From Paenibacillus terricola (lineage in GTDB: Bacteria; Bacillota; Bacilli; Paenibacillales; Paenibacillaceae): DNA of 64,000 bases. The notes below the pieces were generated by a model that saw only the letters and a program-made list of their open reading frames with translations, did not search any database and was not told where the DNA came from. Positions 25,964 through 36,119 of the stretch are shown here, one piece after another. The first letter of the stretch is position 1, and each line of letters begins with the position of its first letter. The DNA lies in NCBI RefSeq assembly GCF_014779765.1, contig NZ_JACXZA010000006.1, positions 186,001 through 250,000 of the forward strand, given 5' to 3'. The translations under genes and the position numbers were made by a program.

Positions 25964-26033
25964 ATCTTGCAATACTTTACCATTCGAGTTTCGACTGCAC
26001 AATGCGTTATCAATCTCTTCTATGGAGCGTTAG

Positions 26034-26046
26034 CGATAATCTATCG
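26034..26046. promoter_or_regulatory. Candidate LysR-type operator, copy B
   Basis: CGATAATCTATCG is a perfect palindrome (CGATA/TATCG arms, three-base centre) about 100 bp upstream of the -10 at 25932-25937. Its counterpart is at 24382-24394. Confidence 0.45.
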
Positions 26047-26107
26047 GATAAGCTCGACAAGCCTTCGGCGTCTCTTATCGCTGCCATTTGAATTGAATTA
26101 AAGAACC

Positions 26108-26137
26108 CAAAAAACCAGCCAGATCACTCTGGCTGGT
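26108..26137 (-). terminator. Rho-independent terminator of the 36659-26162 operon
   Basis: On the minus strand ACCAGCCAGA (26137-26128) pairs with TCTGGCTGGT (26123-26114) around GTGA, followed by TTTTTTGGG. It is placed right after the last gene of the eleven-gene operon. Confidence 0.9.
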
Positions 26138-26161
26138 CTATTCGAACATCGTGTTTCATCT

Positions 26162-27424
26162 TTATTGTCCGTCCACGACGAGGTGAACAAGCAGCTTCAC
26201 CCCGTGCGTCAGCACGGATTCGTCCAGATTGAACCGCGGGCGGTGCAGTCCGTCGGTAATGCCCTGCTCGGCGTTGCCGCAGCCGAGCAGAATGAATGCG
26301 CCCGGCACGCGTTCGAGATACCAACCGAAATCCTCGCCCGCAAGACTTGGCGCATCCAACTGCAGCATACGGCTTCGTCCTACTATTGCAGCCCCGCTAC
26401 GAATGACTTCCCGTACTGCCTCTGCATCATTGACGACGGCAATGCCTTCGCGAAACGACAGCTCATAAGAGCCGCCATACGACAGCGATACTGCCTGCGC
26501 ATGGCGATGCAGTCCCTCCGTAATCGCAGCTACTGTCTCCTTGCTGAATGCGCGGAACGTACCCGAGATGACGCTTCGTTCTGCGATCGCATTGATCACC
26601 GTTCCCGCCTGAACCGTCCCGAACGCAAGCACCGCCGATTCGGTTGGATCGACACCATGCGCCATTAGGCCATTGATCGCCTGAATGTATGCCGCTGTCA
26701 TCTGAATCGCGTCGACAGCGAGATGCGGCGTGCTATGATGACCGTTCTTCCCTTGCAGCGTTACATGAAAATGCGAAGAAGCCGCCATCGCATAACGCTC
26801 GTGAATGCCGATCGTTCCCGCGGCAAGCTCCGGCCACACATGCAGCGCATAACATCGATCGACACCGTCCAGTATGCCTGCTTCAATCATGTCTCGCCCG
26901 CCCGAGAGCAGCCGTCCATCCAGCGGACTTGGCAGCGCGCCTTCCTCCGCAGGCTGGAAGACGAAGCGGATTTCACCCGCCCAGTGGTCCCGATGAGCAG
27001 CAAGCGTCTTCGCGGCGCCAAGCAGCATTGCCGTATGCGCGTCATGCCCGCAAGCATGCATCACGCCATCGACTTCGGATCGATAGTCGATCTCATTCAG
27101 CTCTTGGATCGGCAGCGCATCCATGTCTGCGCGCAGCAGAATCGTCCTTCCGCCCGGCAGCGACCCGCGCAGCGTACCGACCACGCCTTTGCCGAAATGC
27201 GGACCAACGCCTGTCACGACATGCAGCCCCCACTCCTCCAGCAACCCCGCTACGATACTCGCTGTGCGGTCCGTGCTGTACAGCAGTTCAGGATGCCCAT
27301 GCAGATCCCGCCGAATAGCAACAAGCTCTTCGTGAAGGGAATCTGCGAAATTCAGCATACTGCGGAGCGCCTGCGCTTCCTCCCACCCGGCAGCCTCGAT
27401 TGTCTCCCGTAAACTCAAGCTCAC
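26162..27424 (-). CDS. M20-family amidohydrolase (second deacylase), 420 aa
   Basis: M20D metallopeptidase fold: [39 protein letters not shown] and QPAEEG are the metal-binding and catalytic motifs of N-acyl amino-acid amidohydrolases. In the B. subtilis ytmI locus, SndA-type enzymes remove the N-acetyl group after the thioether is cleaved. Start GTG at 27424 overlaps the stop of the preceding monooxygenase gene (GTGA). It is the last gene of the operon. Having two such enzymes in one operon (see 30581-31789) suggests two different acylated intermediates. Confidence 0.88.
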   Translation of the reverse strand: MSLSLRETIEAAGWEEAQALRSMLNFADSLHEELVAIRRDLHGHPELLYSTDRTASIVAGLLEEWGLHVVTGVGPHFGKGVVGTLRGSLPGGRTILLRADMDALPIQELNEIDYRSEVDGVMHACGHDAHTAMLLGAAKTLAAHRDHWAGEIRFVFQPAEEGALPSPLDGRLLSGGRDMIEAGILDGVDRCYALHVWPELAAGTIGIHERYAMAASSHFHVTLQGKNGHHSTPHLAVDAIQMTAAYIQAINGLMAHGVDPTESAVLAFGTVQAGTVINAIAERSVISGTFRAFSKETVAAITEGLHRHAQAVSLSYGGSYELSFREGIAVVNDAEAVREVIRSGAAIVGRSRMLQLDAPSLAGEDFGWYLERVPGAFILLGCGNAEQGITDGLHRPRFNLDESVLTHGVKLLVHLVVDGQ

Positions 27425-28749
27425 ACCCGCTCGGCCGACTTCGCATAGCGATTCTCTGGAATCGGCAATCCAAGATTGCCGCGCAGCGTATCGCCTTCAT
27501 ACTCGGTACGGAACAGCCCGCGCGCCTGCAGAATCGGCACTACTTGCTCAATGAAATCTTCGAGACCGTGCGGTACCGACGACCCGACCATGAAGCCGTC
27601 TGCAGCACCCGCTTCGAACCATTCCTGTACTTTATCCGCCACCTGCTCCGGCGTGCCGATGAAAGCAGGACGCGGCGTCGCAACAGTTAGCGCCACTTGG
27701 CGCAGCGTTAAACCCTTCTCCTTCGCAACCGATTTGATGCGATCCGTTGTGCTCTGGAAGCTGTTGCGTCCAAGATCACCAAGGTCAGGGAATGGCGCAT
27801 CCAGCTCATATTGCGAGAAATCATGATGCTCGAAGTAACGGCCAAGATAAAGAAGCGCATTCTCAGGCGATACGAGTTCGACGACCTCCTGGTATTTGCG
27901 TTCAGCTTCTTCCTCCGTGCTGCCGATTACCGGACCGATGCCCGGGAATACAAGAACTTCGTCCGCATTCCGTCCGAAACCTGCCGCACGGCGCTTCACA
28001 TCCTGGTAGAACGCGATTGCTTCTTCGACCGTCTCATGTCCCGTGAAGATCGCATCCGCATGCTTCGCCGCATAATCCTTCCCAACCTCTGAGGAGCCCG
28101 CTTGGAAAATAACCGGATGGCCCTGCTTCGAACGAGCGATGTTCAACGGCCCTTTGACCGAGAAGAACTCGCCTTCATGATTCAGCGCATGCAGTTTCGC
28201 CGGATCGAAGAATACGCCGGACGCCTTATCGCGCACGAACGCATCGTCCTCCCATGAATCCCATAGACCGCGCGTCACTTCCAAATACTCCGTCGCAATC
28301 CGATACCGCTTGGCATGATCGGGATGCTCTTTCTTGCCGAAGTTCAGCGCGGAGCCCTCGAGAGGCGAAGTCACGATATTCCAGCCGGCGCGTCCGCCGC
28401 TGATCGTATCAAGCGATCCGAATTGGCGCGCAACCGTGAAAGGTTCGCTATAAGACGTCGACAAAGTGCCGACGAGTCCTATCTTCTTGCTGACCGCAGC
28501 AAGTGCGCTAAGAATCGTCAGAGGCTCGAAACGGTTCAAGAAGTGAGGAATCGATTTCTCGTTAATATATAAACCGTCGGCAATAAACACGAGGTCAAAC
28601 TTGCTGCCCTCCGCTTTCTCCACCCACGATTTGTACAGTTCAAAATTAACGCTGGCATCAGACTGAATCTCCGGATGCCGCCATAAGGACGTGCTGCTGC
28701 CGACGCCGTGCAGCATAGCGCCCAGCTTCAATTGTTTGCGCTGTGCCAT
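27421..28749 (-). CDS. NtaA/CmoJ-type FMN monooxygenase, 442 aa
   Basis: Third member of the NtaA/DszA family in the window, with the same motifs ([44 protein letters not shown]). By position inside a snaA-tcy-cmo-snd-like operon it is the likely counterpart of CmoJ (YtnJ), which oxidises the N-acetylated S-substituted cysteine. The start ATG at 28749 shares a base with the DinB stop (TAATG); an open extension to 28827 lies inside the DinB gene and is not used. Assignment to CmoJ rests on operon context, not on specific residues. Confidence 0.87.
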   Translation of the reverse strand: MAQRKQLKLGAMLHGVGSSTSLWRHPEIQSDASVNFELYKSWVEKAEGSKFDLVFIADGLYINEKSIPHFLNRFEPLTILSALAAVSKKIGLVGTLSTSYSEPFTVARQFGSLDTISGGRAGWNIVTSPLEGSALNFGKKEHPDHAKRYRIATEYLEVTRGLWDSWEDDAFVRDKASGVFFDPAKLHALNHEGEFFSVKGPLNIARSKQGHPVIFQAGSSEVGKDYAAKHADAIFTGHETVEEAIAFYQDVKRRAAGFGRNADEVLVFPGIGPVIGSTEEEAERKYQEVVELVSPENALLYLGRYFEHHDFSQYELDAPFPDLGDLGRNSFQSTTDRIKSVAKEKGLTLRQVALTVATPRPAFIGTPEQVADKVQEWFEAGAADGFMVGSSVPHGLEDFIEQVVPILQARGLFRTEYEGDTLRGNLGLPIPENRYAKSAERV

Positions 28750-29390
28750 TAGACATTCCCTCCTTGCGCGGATGCCGGCGCGACGGAGCACGAAGACGCG
28801 GCAGGAGATGCCGACGATATCGAGCAAGAGGATGAGGAATCTGTTGCGGGCACTGAACTAATCGAGCAGGATGATCCCGAAGCAGCCGTCTCAGTAAGCG
28901 AGGCCTCCGATGATGCCGCAACGTCTTGATTCCGATAGGCGTTCTTGATGCGTTCGATCTGTCCGATATGGTGATGGACATGATTCGTAAACCCGCGCAC
29001 AATATCGCGAACGCGAACGGTCTCGCCTTTGAAATTCACGCCTGTCTTATCCCAGTCCTGCTCGTTCAATCGCGCAAACAGCAGTCCGTTATATTGAACA
29101 AGCGACCAGAAGAGCGCGAGTATGTCATCTGCATTGCCATCGTTCGAGTGCTGACCAGCGACCCATTGGTCCTGATCAAAAGCCGGCAGTCGTGCCTGCG
29201 TACCCGCCAGAATATCACGAATGCGGAACGATACGACGATATTGTGATCGGCGAGATGAGCGAGCACTTCCGTTACGCTCCATTTGGCCTCCGTCTGCTT
29301 CCATTTCAGTTCTTCCTCGCTTAATCCGGCAATCGCCTGGGTCAGCTGAAGATGCGTATCCAGATACGCTTGAATGTTCACTTCACTCAT
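28749..29390 (-). CDS. DinB/YfiT-like protein with a Ser/Cys-rich tail
   Basis: Residues 1-160 have the four-helix DinB fold: LAHLADHN and [13 protein letters not shown] supply the His residues that bind a metal. Relatives include bacillithiol S-transferases (BstA), so a thiol-handling role suits this sulfur operon. The last ~55 residues are unusual: Ser/Ala-rich with three repeats of SCS ([17 protein letters not shown]). Such a tail is not part of the family and could bind metal or simply be a drifted extension. The start is ATG at 29390 behind GGAGGG. The stop overlaps the next gene, so the tail is truly translated in the current frame. Confidence 0.78.
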   Translation of the reverse strand: MSEVNIQAYLDTHLQLTQAIAGLSEEELKWKQTEAKWSVTEVLAHLADHNIVVSFRIRDILAGTQARLPAFDQDQWVAGQHSNDGNADDILALFWSLVQYNGLLFARLNEQDWDKTGVNFKGETVRVRDIVRGFTNHVHHHIGQIERIKNAYRNQDVAASSEASLTETAASGSSCSISSVPATDSSSSCSISSASPAASSCSVAPASAQGGNV

Positions 29391-29405
29391 TTCGTTTCCC
29401 TCCAA

Positions 29406-30584
29406 TTAAGTATGGCTTGCCGATGACACCGGCGACGAGAATCGTGCCAGCGAGAACGTGCGAATATCTGTCGCTGCTGGCTTAATCCCTTGTACAAGGT
29501 CCGACAACAGCTCGCCCACAGCGCTTGAAAACTTAAATCCATGGCCGGAGAAGCCCCCGGCTATGTAAACATGTCGATGCTCTGGATGATGATCGATGAT
29601 AAAGCCTTCATCCGGCGTCAGCTCGTATTTGCAAACGGCGCCTCGCAGCAATCTGCCTTCAGCAGCAGGCATAAACGCCCTTAGCGCCGCACGCAGATCA
29701 TCTTCATCCTCCGCGTAAGCGCCGAATGGAGCCGCCGCCTCACCAGGCTGCCAAGCAGCCCCGCCATCGTGGCGACCGATCTTAACTCCCGCTCCGCCAA
29801 TGCTAGGGAAGCCATAGAAACCGCCAAGCGATGACCCAAACGTAAAACCAGGAAACCGTCCGGCATCATAATCATTGCCCTGCGTATCAAACCATCCGAC
29901 AACCTTCCGAACCGCTCGAATCGGCAGCTGTACGAACGGAGCAAGCGTGCTGAACCAAGCGCCTGCGCTTAAGATCGCGCTTCCCGCATCATAATCGCCT
30001 TGCGCCGTATGAACCGTCACGCTGCCTTCGCGAGCGGTAATTCCCGTCACCGCTGTATTCACAAGCAGCTCGGCGCCATGCGCCAATGCAAGGGAACGAT
30101 AAGCAGCAACACATCGCTCGCTGTACAGATAGCCGGCATTCGGCTCATACATTGCCTCGAATCGATCAGGCAGCGTCAACCCCGCCCATCGATGCCGAAT
30201 TTCATCGGCATTCAGCAGTTCGGTCGCGACGCCCAGCTTCTCAGCATCATCCGACCGACCGCGGAACGAATACAGCTCGGAGTCCGCTATATTCAGCACG
30301 CCGGACCGCTCCAGCAGCTTCACGCCTGTCAGCGCTTCGGCTTCTTCCCACAGCTGCTGTGCTCGCAGCGCAAGCTTAATATAGCTCTCGCCTCCGCTGT
30401 AAGCATGCCGAATGAGCCGCGGCTCGCCATGATGGCTGCCTTCGTTATGCGGCGGATCAAATGCATCGATCAGCAGTGTCCGCAAACCGCTGGCTGCCAG
30501 ATGATAACCAGCACTCATTCCCATCGAGCCGGCGCCAACAATCACAACATCATAGATAGACGTCGCGGCTTCCGATCCACTCAT
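29406..30584 (-). CDS. SolA/MTOX-like FAD amine oxidase
   Basis: A 392-aa flavoprotein: dinucleotide motif VVIVGAGSMGMSAGYHLA, then GSHHGEPRLIRHAYSGGESY, which is diagnostic for N-methyl-L-tryptophan oxidase (SolA) and monomeric sarcosine oxidases. The FAD-linking Cys lies in GAVCKYELTPDEGFIID. It oxidises N-methyl or secondary amino acids to imines, giving H2O2. The start ATG at 30584 overlaps the upstream stop by four bases. Such an oxidase is not part of the B. subtilis ytmI operon and may handle an N-alkyl or cyclic thio-amino acid; substrate unknown. Confidence 0.87.
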   Translation of the reverse strand: MSGSEAATSIYDVVIVGAGSMGMSAGYHLAASGLRTLLIDAFDPPHNEGSHHGEPRLIRHAYSGGESYIKLALRAQQLWEEAEALTGVKLLERSGVLNIADSELYSFRGRSDDAEKLGVATELLNADEIRHRWAGLTLPDRFEAMYEPNAGYLYSERCVAAYRSLALAHGAELLVNTAVTGITAREGSVTVHTAQGDYDAGSAILSAGAWFSTLAPFVQLPIRAVRKVVGWFDTQGNDYDAGRFPGFTFGSSLGGFYGFPSIGGAGVKIGRHDGGAAWQPGEAAAPFGAYAEDEDDLRAALRAFMPAAEGRLLRGAVCKYELTPDEGFIIDHHPEHRHVYIAGGFSGHGFKFSSAVGELLSDLVQGIKPAATDIRTFSLARFSSPVSSASHT

Positions 30585-31789
30585 CCGAGCACCGCTCCTT
30601 CGCCAGAGCCCACAACAGCTGCGTCCTGGGCAGCAAGCCCTGCCAGTGCACGAACCGCAATGCCAGCGAAGAAATCAGCTGCGATCGGCAGCGCGCGTTC
30701 ATCTAGATCGAAGGCCGGGTGATGCCACTCATGCGGACCTTCGGTGCCGAGGAACACGAACAGCCCAGGCACATGCTGCTGGTAAACGGCGAAATCTTCA
30801 CCAGCAGGCGATGGCACAGGCACAATCGGGAGCAAACCAAGCTCTTCAGCTTCCTTCCATGCCAGTGCGGCAAGCGCCTCGTCGTTGCTTACCGGCGGCG
30901 GCCCTTCGATCCAACGGACCGAAGCTTTCGTATCGAACGCCGCTGCTACGCCTTGAACAACTTGATCGAATCGCCTCAGTACAAGGCGCCGCACCTCTTC
31001 ATCGAACGTGCGGACCGTGCCATCCAGCACGGCTTTCTCCGGAATAATGTTCCATGCCGTTCCGCTGTGAAGCTTCGTCACGCTGATGACCGCGCTGTCC
31101 AGCGCATTCACATTGCGACTGACGATCGACTGCAGCGCCGTCACGATATGCGCTGCCGTAACGATCGGATCATTGCCAGCTGATGGTACTGCAGCATGCG
31201 AACCTTTGCCTTCCACTTCGACCACGAAGCCATCAGCCGCAGCCATAAGCGGCCCGCCCTTGATGCCGATCGTCCCGATGGGCAGATCCGGTTTATTGTG
31301 CAAACCGAAGACAGCCCGAACGCCTTCCAGCGCACCGCTCTCTACGACGCGCCGCGCGCCAGCCGCCTTCTCTTCAGCTGGTTGGAACAACAGCCGCACC
31401 GTCCCAGTCAGCTCCGCTTCCCGCGCCTTCAACAAATACGCTGCGCCTAAGATTGACGCAGTATGGAAATCGTGGCCGCAGGCATGCATCACGCCTGGGA
31501 TAGCGGAAGCGAAGGGCAGTTCGGTCTCCTCCTGAATCGGAAGTGCATCGATATCCGCACGCAGCGCGATAATCGGGCCGCCGTTCTGTCCTCCGATCTC
31601 CGCAACAATGCCGGTGCGCAGCGGATAATCGGCGATTCGGATATCGGCTGCTTCAAGCCATCGCCGTATGCGGGCCGTCGTCTCGAATTCCTCGTTCGAC
31701 AGCTCCGGGTAGCGATGCAGCTCTCTGCGAATGTCGCTTAGTCGACTTGCCAGCGACGCCGCGCTAAGAAGCTCTTGTTCGTTACTCAT
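30581..31789 (-). CDS. M20-family amidohydrolase, SndA/HipO-like
   Basis: A 402-aa zinc-dependent deacylase with RRELHRYPELSNEEFET, LRADIDALPIQEETELPF, MHACGHDFHTASILG and FQPAEEKAAGA. Closest functional analogue by context is SndA (YtnL/HipO) that deacetylates N-acetylcysteine-type products in S-(2-succino)cysteine breakdown. A GGGAGG ribosome site precedes ATG at 31789. It overlaps the SolA-like gene downstream. It is a paralog of 26162-27424 with different flanking motifs, so the two may act on different N-acyl compounds. Confidence 0.88.
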   Translation of the reverse strand: MSNEQELLSAASLASRLSDIRRELHRYPELSNEEFETTARIRRWLEAADIRIADYPLRTGIVAEIGGQNGGPIIALRADIDALPIQEETELPFASAIPGVMHACGHDFHTASILGAAYLLKAREAELTGTVRLLFQPAEEKAAGARRVVESGALEGVRAVFGLHNKPDLPIGTIGIKGGPLMAAADGFVVEVEGKGSHAAVPSAGNDPIVTAAHIVTALQSIVSRNVNALDSAVISVTKLHSGTAWNIIPEKAVLDGTVRTFDEEVRRLVLRRFDQVVQGVAAAFDTKASVRWIEGPPPVSNDEALAALAWKEAEELGLLPIVPVPSPAGEDFAVYQQHVPGLFVFLGTEGPHEWHHPAFDLDERALPIAADFFAGIAVRALAGLAAQDAAVVGSGEGAVLG

Positions 31790-31821
31790 CCGTGCGCCTC
31801 CCTCTCCAAACCAATACTCTG

Positions 31822-32838
31822 TTATGCTTTAACTTCCGTGAAAGCCTCGCTCAGCAGCTCATAGGACCGAATCCGCTGCTCGAAAGGCGCAATATTCGTC
31901 GTAATAATGAACTCATCCACACCCGCGGCCTCTTGCAAGGCAAGGAGCTTGCTTCTTACCGTCTCCTTGGAACCTGCCGTCACTTGGGCATCCTTCTCAT
32001 CAATCGTATACGGTTGGCCGGATTGCTGGCCGTAGGCTTCCGCCTGTTCGACCGTGCCAAGCGTTACTTTACGGCCGTCAGCCAAATACACTTTAACCAG
32101 CTTGTTCGGAGGAATAAGACTGATCGCCTCTTCATCCGTATCCGCTACAATTGCCGTTAAGGCGAGGATGGCATGCGGCTGCGTTCCATGCTCGTAGTTA
32201 AATTGATTGCGATACTTCACGATCGAATCGACCCCCGCCTGCTCGTCGCCTCCGATAAAGATCGAGAACACATAAGGCAAACCAAGGCTTGCAGCGAGCT
32301 CTGCGCTGCTATCCGATGCTCCGAGCAAATACAGCTCCGGCGCAACCGACGGAATCGGCGTTGCCCGCAAGCCAGCAAGCGGGTCGCCTTCCGGCAGCTT
32401 CAGCCCGCCGGCGACATGATCGCGCAGCTCGGTGATTTTGTCCGTCAGCGTCTGCGGATCGGACACGCCCTTCTGGAGTGCCTGCGTACTGCGCGGCAGT
32501 CCGCCAGGCGCCCTGCCAACGCCAAGGTCCACGCGGCCCGGCGCCAGCGTTGCTAGAACGTGGAAGTTTTCCGCCACCTTATACGGACTGTAATGCTGCA
32601 GCATAATGCCGCCTGAGCCGATGCGAATTTGATTCGTTTTGGCTAACAAGTATGAAATAAGCACCTCCGGCGAAGAACCGGCTACATAGTCGGAGTCATG
32701 GTGCTCCGAAACCCAGAAACGGCGGAAGCCAAGTTCCTCAGCCTTCTGAGCCAGTGTCAGCGTATGAGCGAATGTTTGCTCGTTCGTCTCGCCGGGATAC
32801 ACCGGGCTTTGATCCAATATACTGATTGCAATCGTCAT
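31822..32838 (-). CDS. LLM-class oxidoreductase, CmoO (YtmO)/MsnO8-like
   Basis: A 338-aa LLM protein with ILDQSPVYPGETNEQTF, FWVSEHHDSDYVAGSSPEVL, LQHYSPYKVAENFHVL and LGVGRAPGGLPRS, a set of motifs typical for MsnO8/YtmO-type enzymes. In the B. subtilis locus CmoO lies directly after the importer ATPase, exactly as here. The start is ATG at 32838, with GGGAGGG upstream; a TTG at 32853 overlaps that site and is unlikely. It probably supports the monooxygenation of imported S-substituted cysteine. Confidence 0.88.
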   Translation of the reverse strand: MTIAISILDQSPVYPGETNEQTFAHTLTLAQKAEELGFRRFWVSEHHDSDYVAGSSPEVLISYLLAKTNQIRIGSGGIMLQHYSPYKVAENFHVLATLAPGRVDLGVGRAPGGLPRSTQALQKGVSDPQTLTDKITELRDHVAGGLKLPEGDPLAGLRATPIPSVAPELYLLGASDSSAELAASLGLPYVFSIFIGGDEQAGVDSIVKYRNQFNYEHGTQPHAILALTAIVADTDEEAISLIPPNKLVKVYLADGRKVTLGTVEQAEAYGQQSGQPYTIDEKDAQVTAGSKETVRSKLLALQEAAGVDEFIITTNIAPFEQRIRSYELLSEAFTEVKA

Positions 32839-32854
32839 CGTATTCCCTCCCAAG

Positions 32855-33607
32855 TTAGATCGAGTAGCTGAACTCCGGCGTGTACCGCTTCAGGAACTGC
32901 TTCGTCCGCTCCTCTTTCGGATTGACGAACAGTTCGGATGGAGGGCCTTCCTCCACAATGACGCCGCCATCCATAAATACAACATGATTGGCAACATCCT
33001 GCGCGAAGCCCATCTCATGCGTCACGATGATCATCGTGATGCCTTCCTTCGCAATGCGGCGTATAACCGCCAGCACCTCGCCGACCAGCTCTGGATCAAG
33101 CGCGGAGGTAGGTTCATCGAACAGAATCACTTCCGGCTCAAGCGCAAGCGCCCGAGCAATGCCGACACGCTGCTGCTGACCGCCGGACAGCTGGCTCGGA
33201 TAGGAATCAAGCTTCGCCCCGAGTCCAACTTTCTCCAGAAGCTGAATACCCCGTTTGCGAGCTTCGTCTTTGCTCAGCTTTTTGACAATAACGAGCCCTT
33301 CCATTACGTTCTCGAGCGCCGTCTTATGGTTGAACAGGTTATACTGCTGGAACACCATTGCCGACCGCTGCCTTAGGGCATGAATCTCTTTCTTGCCCGC
33401 ATGCTTGCAGTCGAGGGAGAAATCGCTAATATGAATCGTGCCGTCACTTGGCTTCTCGAGATAATTGATGCAGCGAAGCAGCGTCGTTTTGCCTGAACCG
33501 CTAGGACCCAGGATCGCGACGACCTCGCCTTTCTCGACGGTCAGGTCGATGCCTTGAAGCACCTCCTGTCGGCCGAACGATTTGCGAATGCCGCGCAGCT
33601 TAATCAT
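32855..33607 (-). CDS. Cystine-type amino-acid ABC importer ATPase (TcyN-like)
   Basis: A 250-aa ATPase: Walker [14 protein letters not shown]-loop FQQYNLFNH, signature [12 protein letters not shown], Walker [13 protein letters not shown]. Length and sequence are those of polar amino-acid importers such as TcyC/TcyN. The start ATG at 33607 overlaps the permease stop (ATGA). It drives the two permeases encoded directly upstream. Its place between importer permeases and a CmoO-like gene mirrors the tcyN-cmoO order. Confidence 0.93.
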   Translation of the reverse strand: MIKLRGIRKSFGRQEVLQGIDLTVEKGEVVAILGPSGSGKTTLLRCINYLEKPSDGTIHISDFSLDCKHAGKKEIHALRQRSAMVFQQYNLFNHKTALENVMEGLVIVKKLSKDEARKRGIQLLEKVGLGAKLDSYPSQLSGGQQQRVGIARALALEPEVILFDEPTSALDPELVGEVLAVIRRIAKEGITMIIVTHEMGFAQDVANHVVFMDGGVIVEEGPPSELFVNPKEERTKQFLKRYTPEFSYSI

Positions 33608-34314
33608 GCTACCCCTCCCCGGTTGTACACATTGATTCGGCGTTCAACGAATGCCGTAATACGTTCAATAAGCAGCGTCAGTCCCCAGAAAATAAGCGCA
33701 GCCGCCAAGTAAGCTTCGAAGAACTTCCAGTTCGTTGATGCAACGATTTGCGCTTTCGCATTCAGATCGACGACCGACACGGTAAAAGCGAGCGTCGAAC
33801 CATGCAGCATCCCGATCAACGAGTTGGACAGGTTCGGCAGACTTGCAGCAAAAGCTTGCGGAAAAACGACTCGGCGGAGCGCCTGAGGCGTCGTCATTCC
33901 AACGGATAGCGCAGCCTCCATCTGCCCCCGGTCAACCGCGTACAGTCCCGAGCGTACAACCTCCGACATATAGGCGCCCGCTGTAATCGAGAACGATACG
34001 AAGGCGAAGGCGATCATCGGAATGCGGGCGGAGTTCCACCCCAGCCCAAACTCCGAGGACAAACCATCGATCAACATCGGCAGGCTAAAATAAATGAGCA
34101 GCAAATGCGTAAGCATCGGCGTTCCACGAATGAATGTCACATAGCCCGAGGACAGCTGCGCAAGCACAGGAATCCGATAGATGCGCGCAAGCGCCGTTAT
34201 CGTACCGATAATGAGACCGCAGAACACGGATACGAACGTAATCTCCAGTGTCGTCGGTATCGCGGACAGCAGCTTCACGAACGCGGTCCAGATAAAAGAA
34301 GGATCAAGCTTCAT
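33604..34314 (-). CDS. Amino-acid ABC permease (TcyM-like)
   Basis: A 236-aa HisM-type permease: the [16 protein letters not shown] entry, [21 protein letters not shown] and the EAA-like loop [21 protein letters not shown] are characteristic of polar amino-acid importers. It overlaps the upstream permease gene by 11 bases. With 34304-35098 it forms a heterodimeric channel. Confidence 0.92.
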   Translation of the reverse strand: MKLDPSFIWTAFVKLLSAIPTTLEITFVSVFCGLIIGTITALARIYRIPVLAQLSSGYVTFIRGTPMLTHLLLIYFSLPMLIDGLSSEFGLGWNSARIPMIAFAFVSFSITAGAYMSEVVRSGLYAVDRGQMEAALSVGMTTPQALRRVVFPQAFAASLPNLSNSLIGMLHGSTLAFTVSVVDLNAKAQIVASTNWKFFEAYLAAALIFWGLTLLIERITAFVERRINVYNRGGVA

Positions 34315-35098
34315 AGTGCGGAACCTCCTTTTTGTCCAGATTAAGCTCTTGTGTTAATCGTCTAAGCGGGAGCCAGCGGCGGATGCCCAGCCAGTTTCTG
34401 TTCGGCGTGTCACGGCGCATATGCCGTTGAAGCCTGCGCTCGACAACCAGCAGAATGCGCTCCAACAGGATGCTGATGATCAAATAGATGATAGCGAGAG
34501 ACAGATACGTCTCGAGAAAATGCTGCGACAGCGCGCCCAGCGACTGCGCCTTGCCCGTCATCTCCATTACGCCAAGCGTGAAGGCAAGCGAAGTCTCCTT
34601 CAGCATTGCGATAACAAGATTGGAGAACACCGGGACCGCTATGGCGAGCGCCTGCGGCAGTATAATTCGGGTAAAAGCCTGGTAACCCGTCATGCCAACC
34701 GCGTAGGCCGCCTCCACCTGTCCGCGATTGACGGCGATGACCGCCCCGCGGATCGTCTCGGATATGAAGGCGCCCGCGTGCAGGCCAAGCGTGAGAATGA
34801 CGAAGTAGAGTACCGGCACTTTCGTAACGTCGATATAGATCAGCTTTAAGATTTCGGGCAAACCATAATAGAACAGGAATAGTTGAATCAGTACCGGCGT
34901 TCCTCTGAAGAAGGAAACGTAAACCTGCGACAGCTGCCGGAGCACCGGCACATGGTATAGACGAGGCAGCGCCACGAGCAAGCCGATGATCAGCCCCGTA
35001 CCAATGGCCCCCGCCACGATAAGCAGCGTTAGATCCAAGGTGCTCAGCAGCTTAGGTACATATTTGTACACGTAGGCGATATCGAAGCCATACTCCAT
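34304..35098 (-). CDS. Amino-acid ABC permease (TcyL-like)
   Basis: A 264-aa HisM-type permease with VSFFRGTPVLIQLFLFYYGLP and VEAAYAVGMTGYQAFTRIILP. The C-terminal ~45 residues form a charged cytoplasmic tail (RRLQRHMRRDTPNRNW...), longer than in its partner. It follows the lipoprotein gene by 63 bp and overlaps the next permease gene. Confidence 0.92.
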   Translation of the reverse strand: MEYGFDIAYVYKYVPKLLSTLDLTLLIVAGAIGTGLIIGLLVALPRLYHVPVLRQLSQVYVSFFRGTPVLIQLFLFYYGLPEILKLIYIDVTKVPVLYFVILTLGLHAGAFISETIRGAVIAVNRGQVEAAYAVGMTGYQAFTRIILPQALAIAVPVFSNLVIAMLKETSLAFTLGVMEMTGKAQSLGALSQHFLETYLSLAIIYLIISILLERILLVVERRLQRHMRRDTPNRNWLGIRRWLPLRRLTQELNLDKKEVPHYEA

Positions 35099-35161
35099 CC
35101 TGCGCTCTCCCCTTTCTTAATATGTTGCTAGATTAAGTGACCGCTAGACCGTGTGGTCAGA

Positions 35162-36025
35162 TTACTTGGACGCATCTGCTGTAAAGTCCCCGCCCAGCCA
35201 TTGCTTGCTCAGCTTGCCGAGCGTGCCGTCGGCTTTGATTTCCTTCAGCGCAACGTCAACCGCATCCGACAGCTTCTTCGAATCCGGGTCATCCTTGCGG
35301 AAGACGAACAGGATGTCTGCCTCGGACAGGTCATCGCCAACCGTCTTCAGCTTTCCATTCGGATCGGTCAGCGACAACGTGAAGTCCGCGCCTAGCGTCG
35401 CATCGACGCGACCGCTCGTAATCTGGCTGACCGTATCGTTAGCCGCACCGCTCTCGTACACGATATCGATCTTCTTGTCATGATCCTTGTTGTAGTTCTC
35501 AAGGATTTGCGCTTCTGCGCTCGTTGCGCCGGTCAGCACCTTCTTGCCAGCGAGATCATCGAGCGTCTTGATCGAATCGTTGTCCTTGGCTACGATGATT
35601 TTGTTCCGCCAGTGCGCATACGGCTCGCTGTTGAACAAGTATTTTTGCTCGCGCTCAGGGTTTTTCTCCATCTCGTGCGCTACGAAGTCAATCTTCTTCG
35701 TCTCCAGGCTGAGCAGCAGGTTCGAGAATTCCATCGTCTGCAGATCGAATTCATAGTCCGGCAGGCGTTTGTCGATTTCCTTAACGAGCTCTACGTCGAA
35801 GCCCGTGAGCTTGCCGTTCTCATCCAAGAAGCACACTTGCGGGAAGGCTGTGCCTGTTCCGACAACGATTTTCGTTACTTTGCCAGTGGACGATCCAGCA
35901 TCTGAAGTCGCCGCACCTGACGTGCTTGCCGATTTATCTGACGAGCCGCATCCTGCAGCCACCAGTACGAGCATCAAGCTTGCGGAGTAAAGCAGCGGTT
36001 TCCTGAATTTGTTCATCTTCTTCAT
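35162..36025 (-). CDS. Amino-acid ABC importer lipoprotein (TcyJ/TcyK-like)
   Basis: A 287-aa family-3 solute-binding lipoprotein with lipobox VAAGC (Cys26). Mature-domain features include GKLTGFDVELVKEID, YEFDLQTMEFSNLLLSLETKKIDF and a late QITSGRVDATLG. Such proteins bind cystine or S-modified cysteine in the tcy systems. The start is ATG at 36025 behind GGGGG. The B. subtilis locus has two lipoproteins (TcyJ and TcyK); only one is present here. Confidence 0.9.
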   Translation of the reverse strand: MKKMNKFRKPLLYSASLMLVLVAAGCGSSDKSASTSGAATSDAGSSTGKVTKIVVGTGTAFPQVCFLDENGKLTGFDVELVKEIDKRLPDYEFDLQTMEFSNLLLSLETKKIDFVAHEMEKNPEREQKYLFNSEPYAHWRNKIIVAKDNDSIKTLDDLAGKKVLTGATSAEAQILENYNKDHDKKIDIVYESGAANDTVSQITSGRVDATLGADFTLSLTDPNGKLKTVGDDLSEADILFVFRKDDPDSKKLSDAVDVALKEIKADGTLGKLSKQWLGGDFTADASK

Positions 36026-36041
36026 CGTGATAACCCCCAAC

Positions 36042-36080
36042 GGTTTAATGGTTTAATGGTTTAATGGTTTATTGTTTATT
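36042..36080. repeat. 8-bp tandem repeat (GGTTTAAT) before the lipoprotein gene
   Basis: GGTTTAAT at 36042-36049, 36050-36057 and 36058-36065, then GGTTTATT (36066-36073) and a 7-base variant to 36080. It lies in the leader between the acetyltransferase and lipoprotein genes, 17 bp from the latter's start. Slippage could change leader length. Confidence 0.85.
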
Positions 36081-36119
36081 GGTTCGATTGTTCGTAGTTG
36101 TGGTTGGTACAAAATGTGA

